A DNA stretch of 64,000 nucleotides, taken from assembly GCF_000005505.3 (NCBI RefSeq), contig NC_016133.3:39521237-39585236 (forward strand). Reading direction: 5' to 3'. Below are positions 1 through 11,400 of this stretch, piece after piece. The position numbers were made by a program, and so were the translations under genes. The stretch's first letter is position 1. The number at the start of each line of letters is the position of its first letter. Under the pieces are notes generated by a model. It saw only the letters and a list, made by a program, of their open reading frames with translations. It ran no database searches and was not told where the DNA came from. This DNA is from Brachypodium distachyon (Eukaryota; Streptophyta; Magnoliopsida; Poales; Poaceae).

Positions 1-780
1 ACTTGCTTGACTCCTACCCAATGGCGTTTTGTTGGAGCTGCGCTGTGTTTAGCTAGTAAATTTACTGCAAATGCAATATTCGGCCGGGTGCAATTTGCTA
101 AGTACATTAATGCTCCAATAGCACTAAGATGTGGGAATTCAGATCCCAAAATTTCCTCTCCATCACCTTTTGGTCTGAATGGATTTTTCTCTACGTCTAG
201 AGATTGAACTACCATAGGTGTTTTGCATGGATAGGATTTGTCCATGTTAAATTTTTCCAAGATTTTTTGAATATATGTAGCTTGGTGAACCAATATTCCC
301 GAAGAAAGGTGCTCAAGTTGTAAACCTAAGCAGAACTTGGTTTTACCCAAATCCTTCATTTCAAATTCCGTCATTAGATGATTACGAGCCTCATCAATAT
401 CCTGTTTGTTGCCAATGATGTTTAAATCATCAAAATATACAGAGATAATGCAAAATCCTGTTTTGAATTTCTTGATGAATACACATGGGCTGTCATCATT
501 GTTAGAGTAACCCCTTTTAATGAGAAACTCACTTAGTCAGTTGTACCACATTCTACCCGACTGTTTTAGACCGTATAAATATTTATTTAACTTTACACAG
601 TACATGTTACGTCTTGCGTTAACATTCGGAATTTGGATTCCAGCGGGAACCTTCATGTAAATATCCGAATCTAATGACCCATAAAGATATGCGGTCACGA
701 CGTCCATCAACTGCATAGATAGACGATTTTGAACATACAATGAGATTAAATATCAGAAAGTAATTCCACTCATAACCGGA
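1..780 (-). pseudogene. Copia reverse transcriptase fragment
   Basis: On the minus strand 740-537 encodes a block with the copia RT signature LMDVVTAYLYGSLDSDIYMK, followed by a YLYGLKQSGRMWYN stretch. Further down, around 445-424, the catalytic region reads VYFDDLN, with FDDL where copia RTs usually have VDDL. Beyond it lies a block ending near base 1 that matches the region following RT. A stop and frame breaks interrupt the frame between these parts. The family identity is secure from the motif series; the protein is not functional as it stands. Confidence 0.85.
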
Positions 781-1384
781 AAATATGTTTCATTAAAATC
801 AATGCCGGGTCTCTGTGTGAACCCTTGTGCTACTAGTCTCGCTTTGTATCTCACCACCTCATTGTTTTCGTTCCTTTTCTAGACAAAAACCATTTGAATC
901 CCACTGGGAAAACATTTGGAGGTGTAGATATTACTTCTGTAAATACTTTTCTTTTATTGAGCCACGCTATTTCTGCTTGAATTGCATCCTTCCATTTAGG
1001 TCAATTGGAGCGTTTTTCACACTCAGCTATGGTCTTTGGATCATGATCATTTAGAAGGTTGTCTGCAATCTTAGTTGAGAAATATGTGTCGACGAATGTA
1101 GCCTTTCTATTATATGTTTCTCCAGTATCTAAATAATTTGTGGAAATTTCATTTACCTTTGGTGACTGTTCGCGATTTCCCGTTGCGGTTAAGTTTAGGT
1201 TTTCCGATGTCCCAGCATCAGTAATTGAGTGCACTATTGAGCTGGGTTGTGGATGTTGGTTATCCATAGGGTGTATATTACCCAATTGATCTCGGTCAAT
1301 CAAATGTTGACTCACATTTGTTGTTGTTGTTGAAGGAGGTCCAGAAGGTTTATTCTTCTGTTTTCTTTGCCGTGGCTCCTTCGT

Positions 1385-2203
1385 TTATTCTTTTTGTTGT
1401 TTGCTGGAAGCTAGATCCTTTTTAGTTGTCATACTTCTCCCCCTCTTCCTTTGAACGGTAGGTGCAGGAGGTTGAGTGCTTTTTATAGGTACTTCCACTC
1501 TTTCTGGTACGTTCTGTGTAGTATTATAAGATTTAGTTACACCTTTGTAATCAACAAATGCGTCTGGTAAATTGTTTGAAATATGTTGCAAATTTATAAT
1601 TTTCTGAACTTGTTGTTCAGTTCCTTGAGTACATGGATCAGAGGCGGAAATGCCTTGGACATTCCAATTGATTTCCTGACATTCTATTTTTTGGTACTTT
1701 AATTCTCCTCCTAATGCCGGAAAATGGTCCTCAGTAAAAACACAATCAGCGTACTGGGCAGTGAATAGATCCCCTGTGAGAGGTTCTAAGTACTTGATAA
1801 TTGACGGTGATTTGTACTCCACATAGATCCCCAATTTTCTATGTGGTCCCATTGATGTACGTTGTGGTGGTGAGATCGGTACGTATGTAGCGCAACCGAA
1901 TTTTCGCAGATGGGAAATACTTGGTGGCTTTCCATGTACTAATTGAAGAGGAGAAGTAGTGTGATATGCAGTTGGTCGCAATTGAATTAAATCAGCGGCA
2001 TGTATAACCGCATGACTCCAACAGGTTGTTGGTAGATTACAATTCTGTAATAAAGATCTTGCAATAAATTTAATTCTCTTAATAAAAGATTCAGCCAAAC
2101 CATTTTGTGTGTGGACGTATGGGACTGAGTGCTGAACTTCGATCCCTAATGCCATGCAATAATCATTGAAGGCGCGTGAGGAGAATTCAGCGGCATTGTG
2201 CAT
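1385..2203 (-). pseudogene. Copia integrase core fragment (272 codons)
   Basis: The minus-strand frame contains the second half of the retroviral-type integrase core: a HNAAEFSS segment, then SVPYVHTQNGLAESFIKRI, where the E of the catalytic DDE triad is expected (NGLAES). A copia-typical stretch with LVHGKPPSISHLRKFGC follows. The first half of the core lies around 2204-2475 but is broken by stops. The C-terminal 120 residues are polar and low in conservation, as is usual between integrase and RT. It belongs with the RT and GAG-pre-integrase pieces on either side. Confidence 0.88.
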
Positions 2204-2475
2204 TCGAATTGTTTTAATTCAATGTTCTGGATAATGAGCTTTTAATTTAATTATTTGGCTCATTATCTTTGCGAATGCATGGTTACGTGTGGAAAATAGA
2301 CACATATTAGACCATCTTGTAGATGCGTCGATTAAGACCATGAAATACCTAAATCGTCAAGACAATGGTTGGATAGGACCACAAATATCTCCTTGAATTT
2401 ATTCAAGGAACTGTAGTGGGTCCGCTTGTATTTTAAGATAAGAAGGTCTTAAAATGAGCTTGCCTTGTGCACATG

Positions 2476-2670
2476 CTATGCATACAAAATCTTGAGATTT
2501 TGGGAATTTTGCTTTATTAAGATTATGACCAACAGAATTATTAATAATTTTCGTATCATCCCGATACCGGGGTGACCGAGGCGATCATGCCAAGTCTGGA
2601 ATGTATTGGCATTCTGAAAAATTATTTTATATGCAACATGGGCTACAAGCTTTATGTATGTATAGTACAA
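2476..2670 (-). pseudogene. GAG-pre-integrase zinc-binding fragment
   Basis: The frame contains WHDRLGHPGIGMIRKLL, the conserved histidine-bearing block of the GAG-pre-integrase region. The second half, which should carry the CxxC of the zinc finger, ends in a short unrelated-looking tail, so the finger is probably lost or frame-shifted. It lies directly upstream, on the minus strand, of the integrase piece, as expected for copia. Confidence 0.75.
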
Positions 2671-2768
2671 TCCGGACGATAAAGAAGGAATTTTTTCAAA
2701 ATTTGTTTGTCATATCTGTTACTTTTTGTAAATTCGTCGTCGTCGTCCGCGCGCCCGCCCGCCGCATG

Positions 2769-3488
2769 CTAGCGGCTAGAGAGAAGGGGGCTCCCCCTCG
2801 TTGAGAGAGGAGAAGCCCAAGGTGCACGGGGACCACCCGCCGGTGGCCGGGCCGGCGCGGTTCGCCGCCATGGTGGCCGCGAACTTCCGGAGGAGGCACC
2901 GAGCCTTCGAGTGGATCTCTTCGATCCCACCTCCGGAGTCTTCGTCTTCAATGGCCGGCGGCGGCGCTTCGACGGGCGGCGATGTGCCGGGGACGGAGTA
3001 GGCGACAGGCGAGGGGGCGCCGTGCCGTCCCTCATCGGGCACGGCCCAAAGCCGTGCACCGGGCAGTAGAGTGGTGGCGGTGGCGGCGCAAGGGCGACGA
3101 TGAAATCGTCATCTTCCCCAAGCATTGGTGGCGTCGGACCTGAGAGCATCCACGCCATTGTTGGGGAGTAATCGGGGGAGGCCAGCGGCGCTAGTTCCGG
3201 CGAGAGAGCAGTCGGTGGAGCGGAGGCCGGCAGTGGCATGGGGGCCAGTGCGGTTAGGGCCGGCGGTGCGCGATCCGGCGCGTCGGCCAGGGGCGCGACG
3301 CGCGGGCGGCGCACACGGGCACGGCGCATGCGGGGGCGGCGCGGGCGGCAAGGCGCCCACTGACAGGGCGGGGCCCACCGGCGGCGTGGGGCCAGATGGC
3401 GGTGAGGGGCACACTGGCGGCTGCTTCCTTGATGGCCAGGGAACTCAAGAACCGTATGGAAAACTAGGGGTAGATCTTGGATTGCCAT
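2769..3488 (-). CDS. GC-rich Pro/Arg-rich ORF at the copia gag position
   Basis: An open frame of 239 codons starts with an ATG right after the primer-binding-like segment, where copia gag starts. The first residues (MAIQDLPLVFHTVLEF) have normal composition, but the rest is extremely GC-rich, with Pro, Arg and Ala runs, unlike the AT-rich integrase and RT next to it. I recognise no gag domain or zinc knuckle. Two other frames of the same stretch are also open, which is usual in GC-rich DNA and weakens the coding claim. It may be a piece of host sequence captured into the element. Function unknown. Confidence 0.4.
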   Translation of the reverse strand: MAIQDLPLVFHTVLEFPGHQGSSRQCAPHRHLAPRRRWAPPCQWAPCRPRRPRMRRARVRRPRVAPLADAPDRAPPALTALAPMPLPASAPPTALSPELAPLASPDYSPTMAWMLSGPTPPMLGEDDDFIVALAPPPPPLYCPVHGFGPCPMRDGTAPPRLSPTPSPAHRRPSKRRRRPLKTKTPEVGSKRSTRRLGASSGSSRPPWRRTAPARPPAGGPRAPWASPLSTRGSPLLSSR

Positions 3489-3575
3489 GATTCTAACCTT
3501 TGTGTTTGTAGAGCAAACGTTGCTGATAACGTGTTGCGAATGAAAATGAGAATGTATCTCTGTGTTCTATTCCAT

Positions 3576-4040
3576 TGACTGCCCGTCCGGAGGGCCATCG
3601 ATGGCTCGCGCCGATGTGGTCCCTGCTACCTTGCGCGAGGCCACTGCCATCCCGGCCTCAGGCTCATCCCATCGCCGTCCAAGTCCCGGGGGAGCTACCG
3701 GCGCGCACGAGCCGGTGGAGGCGGCGGTCGGAGCGCGCGACGGAGCCACGGGTCCACGGCCGCCTTCCGCACACGGACACCGCCGACGCGCACGAGCTGG
3801 CGGAGGTGAGAAGAGCGGCGGCGGGCAAGATCCGGATCGGGCAGGAGGGTGGGGGTGAGATTCGTAGGAGAGGAGGAGGAGCGAGGAGGGCTCTGGTCTA
3901 TTTTTTTCGTTTTTTGTGCGGCACGTGTTTTTTCTGCGCTTGAGGACCGCGGGAGCCGGGATTAAAAGACACGTGGGGACATCGATGGCAGATTCGTAAT
4001 TTCGGTGAAGTGACGTACCGCGACGCCCGTACCATCACCA
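3576..4040. other. GC-rich block of unknown origin
   Basis: A sharp switch to GC-rich sequence covers about 3576-3960. It has overlapping open frames on both strands, none recognisable. A short AT-richer tail then leads into MITE-like sequence. The block may belong to the same capture or nested insertion as the GC-rich gag-position ORF. I see no inverted ends or target duplication around it. Confidence 0.4.
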
Positions 4041-4051
4041 CCAACTCCAAT

Positions 4052-4707
4052 TTAATATATTTAGACGCTTTTTAAGAATACATACATCCATATTTGGGTA
4101 AATTTGAGTCAAGAATTTAGGATAAGAGGAATAGTTGTTAGAGCTGATTTAGTGGGCCTAATTGTTTGGTAATTGTGAGGTAGGAACGGTTTGTGTACGT
4201 TTTGTGGGGTGGCTTTAAAAAAGGAAATGTTGGTGCATTTATAAATAATAGAGATAGAGATTTGTCGTCCAGAGCGTCGCTGCGAGATTAATGTCAAGGA
4301 TATAGCCAATTGAAATTGATCGTTACTAGTGCATAAATCTTGACACATACTACTCCTTGAGAGTTCGCAACTACTTAAGTAAATCTTTAAGAAACACGAT
4401 TTTGCTCTGTCTAACTTGCTTGATTTTATATTATAGATAAGTTGATTCCTCGGTCATTTTATATGGTTTCTGTTTTAATGTTCAGTACAAAAGATGAAAA
4501 GAGAAGAGCGGGACGACGTCCAAATGATAATCCAACGGTTCTGATATAACAATGTTAAGTTTTTTGCTTAAAAATCAACCGACTAGGATCTACAGGTTGT
4601 TACTAATCGGCACTCTTTAGAATTTTGATTGACCAGGGACACCAAATGTGAATTAACCGTGTATGTGAAATTGCTTTAAGATGGTATAATTGTCGGTCTA
4701 TATGGTA
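4052..4707. other. AT-rich intergenic DNA with MITE-like debris
   Basis: Around 4052-4125 the text resembles the interior of Thalos-like Stowaway MITEs (TTTAGACGCTTTTTAAG, then TTTGGGTAAATTTGAGTC), without recognisable TA-flanked ends. The remainder shows no gene, RNA or clear repeat. Confidence 0.4.
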
Positions 4708-4916
4708 CTCACTCTGTTCCTGTATATGGGGTCCCAAACATCTCTAGGTTGAAAATCTAACTAATGTAAGATGAGTTTTATATTACAAAAATTAAAAAAT
4801 TATATGGTTAGAAACTTCAGATGTTCTATTTTTCTAATGGTATAATTTTTTTAATATAAGAATCATGTTACATTAGTTAAATATTCAACCTAAGGATGTG
4901 TTGGGCGCGGAGGTAG
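4708..4916. repeat. Stowaway-type MITE (diverged)
   Basis: The left end CTCACTCTGTTCC and the right end GGCGCGGAGGTAG form imperfect inverted termini, flanked by TA on both sides (4706-4707 and 4917-4918). The AT-rich interior is also partly complementary. Length about 209 bp. Confidence 0.7.
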
Positions 4917-4956
4917 TATTGTTTTAAATATAAACGGAGACTTAGTTATAGTACTA

Positions 4957-5067
4957 CTCCCTCCGTCCCATATTAAGTGACTTTCTATTACATGTATTTA
5001 GACGTCTTTTAGACATAGATATATTCACATTTGGGCAAATTTGAGTCACTTAATGTGAGACGGAGGT
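4957..5067. repeat. Stowaway MITE, Thalos-like
   Basis: It starts CTCCCTCCGTCCCATATTAA and ends with the inverted counterpart TTAATGTGAGACGGAGG, flanked by TA. It is about 111 bp long, with TAGACGTCTTTTAGACATAG in the interior. It lies about 370 bp upstream of the COG3 start codon, so it could be part of the promoter region. Confidence 0.85.
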
Positions 5068-5433
5068 TATAATTTTACAAAAAAGGCAGGTCAACGTTGG
5101 GTGGATCTGGACCGTCGGATGGTTGACACGCCTCTATCCCTGTCTTCGATAACTGAACGAGAGAAGCTGCTGTCGAATTTTCTTCAGTTAACTGCGCCCT
5201 GGTCTTACAGATCCTCGCCGCTGGGAGATCTGCACCGCACGCCCTCACCACCCCCCGTCCTCCCCAACTCCTCAACGCCGGAAGCAGGTTTCATCCTCAC
5301 CGCGAGCCCTCCCTCACCTCCCCCGTCCAGAGGACGGCCGGTCCTCATCAACCCCTTACAGCCAGAAGCACTGAGGCCCTCTTCTTCCTCTGGGCTCCTC
5401 TCCGCTTTGACGCGAGGCCCGCCGACGACGTCC

Positions 5434-8400
5434 ATGGCGACAACGCCGGCGACCCTGCCCAAGTCGGGAGCCGTCTCCAAGGGATACAACTTTGCGTACG
5501 CCTGGGAGAAGGTCGGTCCCCGCATTCATGTGCCCCCTCGTCGGTGCGTGCTCTCGACTGTTTGGTGGATCTGATCTGAGGTCTCGCTTCTCGTTTCCAC
5601 CCTTGCAGAACGCGCCGCTGACGGAGCAGCAGAATGCCGCCATCTCAGCGCTATCGCACGCCGTGGCCGAGCGGCCGTTCCCGGCCAATCTGGTGAGGCG
5701 CCGGATCTCACCATTGTTATTTATGCTACGGGTTACCACTTTTGCTAGCAAATATTGTGATCTCGTTTGTGGCACCGAAATTCGATTAAGTATTTTCCAT
5801 ATTGTGCTTGGGCTGCACTAGAACCCTGTCAATTTGTTTTCGGTTTGAGGGATCGAAGTGTTTCATTAGCAGTAATAGATGGTACATGCTTGGCATCTGG
5901 TGTAGCATTATTTTCTCATGTCTCACTCTCGAATATTGGATTTCGTTTTTTGTTGCTTGCAAGTATTACTCACTATCAGTATCAGGGTGTACTCTTTGTA
6001 CTCATTTATCCCATTTCACAGTATATTAGAAGTGGATACCTTACATTGGCACTGGGTTTGTTTAAAATGCTTTCTGGGTGTTATATCAGGAAGATGGATG
6101 TACAGCCATGCCAGAAAAAGAATCTGCTTTGGAGGAGGCAGGTGCAATGGATGCTGTCTTGGTGAATACACATCAGGTTAATTTTCCTTTACTGTTATTC
6201 ATATTAATTGATTAAATAATTTTGGAATCGCATTTGTTCCTTTTCCGTATTTTATATGTTTAGCCTAAGATGTTTAAGGTTAAAAGTTAAAATGATTCTG
6301 CAGATTGAGCTCATACTTTTCTTTCCACCTGTAGTTCTACAAATGGTTTGCTGAATTGGAATCAGCTATGAAATCTGAGGTTTGTGCATATTCCGTTCAG
6401 TTAACAATGGACAACTTGCGAATTGCGATGGTATAGTGAGTTTTCACCTCTCTTTTTTTCCGACAGACAGAGGAAAAGTATCGTCTCTATGAGAGTACAT
6501 TAGAGGAGCGTGTTAAGACATGCGATGGCATTCTTCAACAAGTAGGCTCATAAACCCTGTGTTGGTTTATACTGAAGAAATTTTATATGAAACATAAACA
6601 TTCTTTTCTTTTAAGTTTAACCTTAAGTACTTTTCATTCAGGTGGATGACACATTGAACTTATTTGAAGAATTACAATCCTTGCACTCGAGTGTTGCCAT
6701 AAAGACAAAAACTCTACATGATGCTTGCGACCAACTTGTATGGCCCTTTTACTCATTCTCATGATTACTCTTTGACTTCTTGTTGGATGAACCATCCATA
6801 ATGAAATTTCCACTAGAACTTGCTTCATTATGTATCATTCACTTCACCTTGAATTTCATGTTAATGATGTGATTACTGATAATTTTGTGTCTCTACTTAT
6901 TGCATCGACTAAGATATATTCGTTGAAATTTTACAAGAGAAATGATGTTGTGATAAATTGGTTGTAAGAGGACTCTTGCCATACAGTTTCTCTATGGATC
7001 CTATAAAATATTTGCATAAGTTAATATTATGATTTATGCAACTAAGATAAACTATTACGTTATCTAATCACGTTGGTATGTATATCATAAGGTATTAATC
7101 CAAATTAGCTCCTACTTGTAACTTCTACTGGGAAGACCTACGTTTCTCACACTAGCTGGACAGTTTAAAAACAATGCTATGATGGTGATCCTCACATTAT
7201 CTTTTATTATTTGGTGGCTGCACTATCAAATTCATCATATGAAAACAAGCTTCATTTCACCTACTAGATGTAGGTGTAAGTTTCAATATTTAGCTCTCTT
7301 GTTGTTTTATGTATTATTTCAGATAATATACTAAGGTCCTAAAAGCTTATTTGTATTGTAACTTTGCCATCTTGGCACCTCTTCAGATTTTTGCTTTCTA
7401 ATACTTATGCAGTTGGTGGAGAAACAAAGGCTCATTGAGTTTGCCGAAGCACTTCGAAGTAGGTTAAACTACTTTGATGAGTTGGAAAACGTAAGGTTTG
7501 AATCCCTAGTCAGTCTCTTGAATTGACTTCATTAGAATATTTGGTTGAACATCTCAACACTTTCTTCAGTTCACATGAGAGCAGCTTTAGCTGGATTCTG
7601 TGATGCTCTAATTCTAAAATTGTACTAATGAACTTAAGTGAAAGACTATTTACTTCTGAAAGTTCCTGCTACTGTTTGCATCTATGCTCTTTGTTAGACC
7701 AGGTGATTGGTAGTGTGCTCAGTTTGTGGAAAAAAGGGATCTGTCATCTCGTTGTTCAAACCATATATTAATAGGATTTAGCTTTTGGATGCTACACCCT
7801 CTGCCCAAAATTGTAAGGAGCCCATGCATTCCAAATATTTTGTTTGACTAATAAAATGTGAGCTATGTGACACAAGTCACACCATTGGAAAATGATTTTA
7901 GTACAAAATCCAATATTGTGCCACATCTAATTGTTTGTCAAATGTAAATTTTGGCATGTTTGGGTCGCTTACATTTTCGACAAGAGGGAGTATTAAATAT
8001 GAATTGTGTGGCTTGCACTTTGTATTGTCATCTTGTGATTAATTCTGTAATGGACATGCTATTGAATACTTTTCTTAAGACCCGCTGATTGATACTGTAA
8101 GCATATTCCATAACTTTAAGATCTAGAACTTCTTTGGTTGCTGACAACACTTCGCCACCAACCGAGCATTTCCCATTTTATTGAAATACTGCCATTCAGG
8201 CATGACTGTAAATCTGTAAAGATAACACATGAATATGTCTTAACCAAGTTCCATATCTATCTTCTAACCTGATTCACATGTTATAATACCTATTCTCACT
8301 TTTCAGGCCTCTACTAGCTTTTATTCTCAGACTATGAACATCGGAAATGAACAGTTTCTCCCGCTGTTAAAACGTCTTGATGATTGTATCTCGTAAGTAG

Positions 8401-11400
8401 ATGTTGCATAATAATGCCCTTTGTCTTGTTTTCTATGTTGAGATTTATGGACCTCTTGTTGTATCCTCATTGGGTGTCTATAGATACGTTGAAAATAATC
8501 CACAATATGCTGAATCTGCTGTTTACTTGGTCAAGTTTCGGCAACTTCAGGTAAAAGACTATTTGGGCAAACTACATTTATAGTCATAACGAATAAGAGA
8601 AACGCAGCTGCTAATTTTCTGCTTGTTTTATTGCAGTCTCGTGCATTAGGTATGATTCGGTCACATGTCCTGTCAACACTGAAAGCTGCATCATCCCAGG
8701 TGATCTTCGGTTGTATTTGGCAGGTAAAAGTGATGTAACTAATAGATTACTGAATAAAAGCTAGCTTCACTTGTTTGCAGGTTCAAGCTGCCATTCGAGG
8801 CAGTGATTCTGGGAAAAATGCTGTTACAGAGGGTGTGGAAGCATCTCTTATCTATGTTCGTTTCAAGGCAGCAGCTGGAGAGGTATACCGTTCATTTATT
8901 AATTTACGGCTTTCTTAACACATTTAGTTTGTTGAAAAACTTAAAGCAGTTTTGGACACTGTTATGAAGCAAGGTCTGGTTGTATTTAGTTGTAATTTTG
9001 TTGCTTCTGATTCTTGTTTCCAGCTGAAACCAATTTTTGCTGAGATTGAAAGTAGATCTTCTAAGAAAGAATATGCACAAATTCTTTCAGAATGTCACAG
9101 TTTGTTCTGCGAGCAGAGGCTGTACTTGGTAAGTTAATATTGTAGTACCTTGCACTTGCTGTAGACCTTAACGTGATTGCGTCTTCTTACTTCCAATGCT
9201 ACTTCCAGATACGAGGCATGGTGCAGCAACGCATTTCTGAGTTTGCTAAAAAAGAGGCGTTGCCTTCTCTGACAAGGTCTGGATGTGCCTATTTGATGGA
9301 GGTAACCACATATATTACTAGTCATCCTGTTTAGATTTCATTTGATTGGTGAAATGTTCTTTGTTTGTTTTATGTTTAGAAAGTTACAACTTAGCATACT
9401 GAGAAGCGAAAAGTAGAGAAAGTCGAGCATCATGAGATTTCTATATTCAGTGGTCTAATAATTTCTGTTTCTTTAACTGTATATTATGTGTTCAGATATG
9501 AAGTGTGTTAAATATTAAGTAGTTCTGCTTAGCACTTAGAGCATGTACAATGCAAGTGCTTGGAGAGGTGCTTAGCAAAATAAACTGTTATTTTTCTTTC
9601 CATATGTAGGATGGCATTGGTGCTTATTTTGAAGCATGTGTGTCTCACTAGGCTCCAATTCTTAAGAGGTTCTTATGAATTTAACTAGTACGAATTCATA
9701 TATGTAAGCAATTAACTAAGCACCGATAAGTAGGGGCTGGCATTGGAGTGAATGAAATTTAGTAATTTGCATAGTGCTTAATGATGTGGATGTATTGTCT
9801 CTCTTTAAGCATTCACATATAAGCTCTTTGCGTTGTACATGCCCTTATATCCTTTTAACTGTTAGAAGAAGAAAATTATGTTTTACTAATTCTCCTGATG
9901 CTTCTCAGGCGTGCCAGTTTGAGCACCAACTTTTTGCTCACTTCTTCCCAGCATCTGCTCCAGATGTTTCAAGTATGGCTCCTTTAATGGATCCATTGTA
10001 AGTTTACTTTATCCCCTGTTTGTTCTGTTACAGCAATTTGTGATCATGCTGGCAATCTTACAACTTACAAGTGATTTATTTGTGCAATTCGCCAAACTTT
10101 AATCACATGAAGTTAGTTTAGCAAACCAAGGCTGCACTAATGGATCCTAACACTTTATTTGTACAAGTTTTACTCCAATATTAGACACTGCCAGGTGGTA
10201 TTGTTTTTGGATGTTAGCAATTCAACAGTTAGCATGTATTAAGTCTTGTTTAGGTTTGGGTATGCAGTAGTTAACGTGTAGCAACTCCACAACTTATTGA
10301 GTATTGTTGCTTTGAGAGCTTCATTGAAAAGTTTGACTCATGGTTTGCTGGTGATTAATCTATTGCGCATATGAAGGATTGAAGGTTATAGGTTGCTGCA
10401 TAGCAAATTGTTTTTAGTTTTACCACTAAATAATTCATCACATGCTTGTGCAATAAAAAATGCTGGATATTAGGGAATATTTTTTTCCTTATCTTCGAGT
10501 GCTAAAATATTTCTTCAGGCTCACTTAACTTGCTTAATATTTTACTGAATTCATGTCATTAACCAAGAGAAAAGAAAATATAGAAATTTGTATCTAACAT
10601 AATACAATGAGGCGCAAAGCTTTTGCGTTTTCTCGGAAAAAATAGGAGGAAAGAAAATATAGAAGTTCCTATGTTAACAGGAGAAAAAAAAGGGAATTAT
10701 AAGATATGCTATCAACTGGATAAATTATATTAGTAATAATGAAAGCAAGATACAAAATATAGTACGATAAAAGGGTCCAAATGATCTAAAAAGTTACATC
10801 CAGGCGCCAACCGGCATAATCTGAGAGAACAAAGTAAAGTAGCTACAGTGATTTAATTTGATGATCAATTTCAAGTAATACTCTCATCTGCATTCTTGGA
10901 TGAGCTTTCAGTGCATCTGTCACATAAGTCTTGAAAGCTGACATTCAACTTGTGCTAAACTCAATTTTAGTGTGCATAGTTGTTGCATGCTTGGTTATGA
11001 ACTCAACTGTATCAAGTAAGATGATTAACTGAATTACTTTTTCATTCAGGTGCTCGCACTTGTATGATACCCTGAGGCCTAGACTGATATATGAAGGAAA
11101 CATTGATTCTCTCTGTGAACTCGTTGACATTCTGAAGGTTGAAGTGCTGGGAGAACAACTGAGTAGACGTGGCGAATCAGTAGCTGGGCTCCGCCCAATA
11201 TTGCAAAGGATACTCGCGGATGTTCATGAGCGGCTGGCGTTTTGTGCTCGGACTCATATTCGTGAGGAGGTACCATTTTAAATATGTCTTACTTTGATAG
11301 ATGACTTTGTGTTCTTTCAATCAGCTTGTTTTGTTGTGGTTTTAGTTAGTGCCTATTTCCACCATTTGTCCCACATGTATTGCCCTGAGTGAAAACTTGA

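Larger units (their letters stand above)
1..3575 (-). mobile_element. Degenerate Ty1/copia retrotransposon, cut by the window start
   Basis: Read on the minus strand, the order is a primer-binding-like segment (about 3510-3540), a gag-position ORF (3488-2769), a GAG-pre-integrase piece (2670-2476), integrase (2203-1385) and reverse transcriptase (about 780 to 1). This is the copia order, with integrase before RT. Frameshifts and stops separate the pieces, so the element is dead. The short segment just upstream of the gag ATG reads AACACGTTATCAGCAAC on the minus strand; I have seen similar sequence at copia LTR/internal boundaries, but no LTR pair is in view and the upstream end is a guess. 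The rest of the element lies beyond base 1. Confidence 0.85.

Noticed and set aside
5101..5433. In-frame extension of COG3 upstream to an ATG at 5101
   Set aside because: The extra 111 residues are Pro/Ser-rich and unlike COG3 N-termini, whereas the start at 5434 fits the family; the stretch is better read as 5' UTR and promoter.
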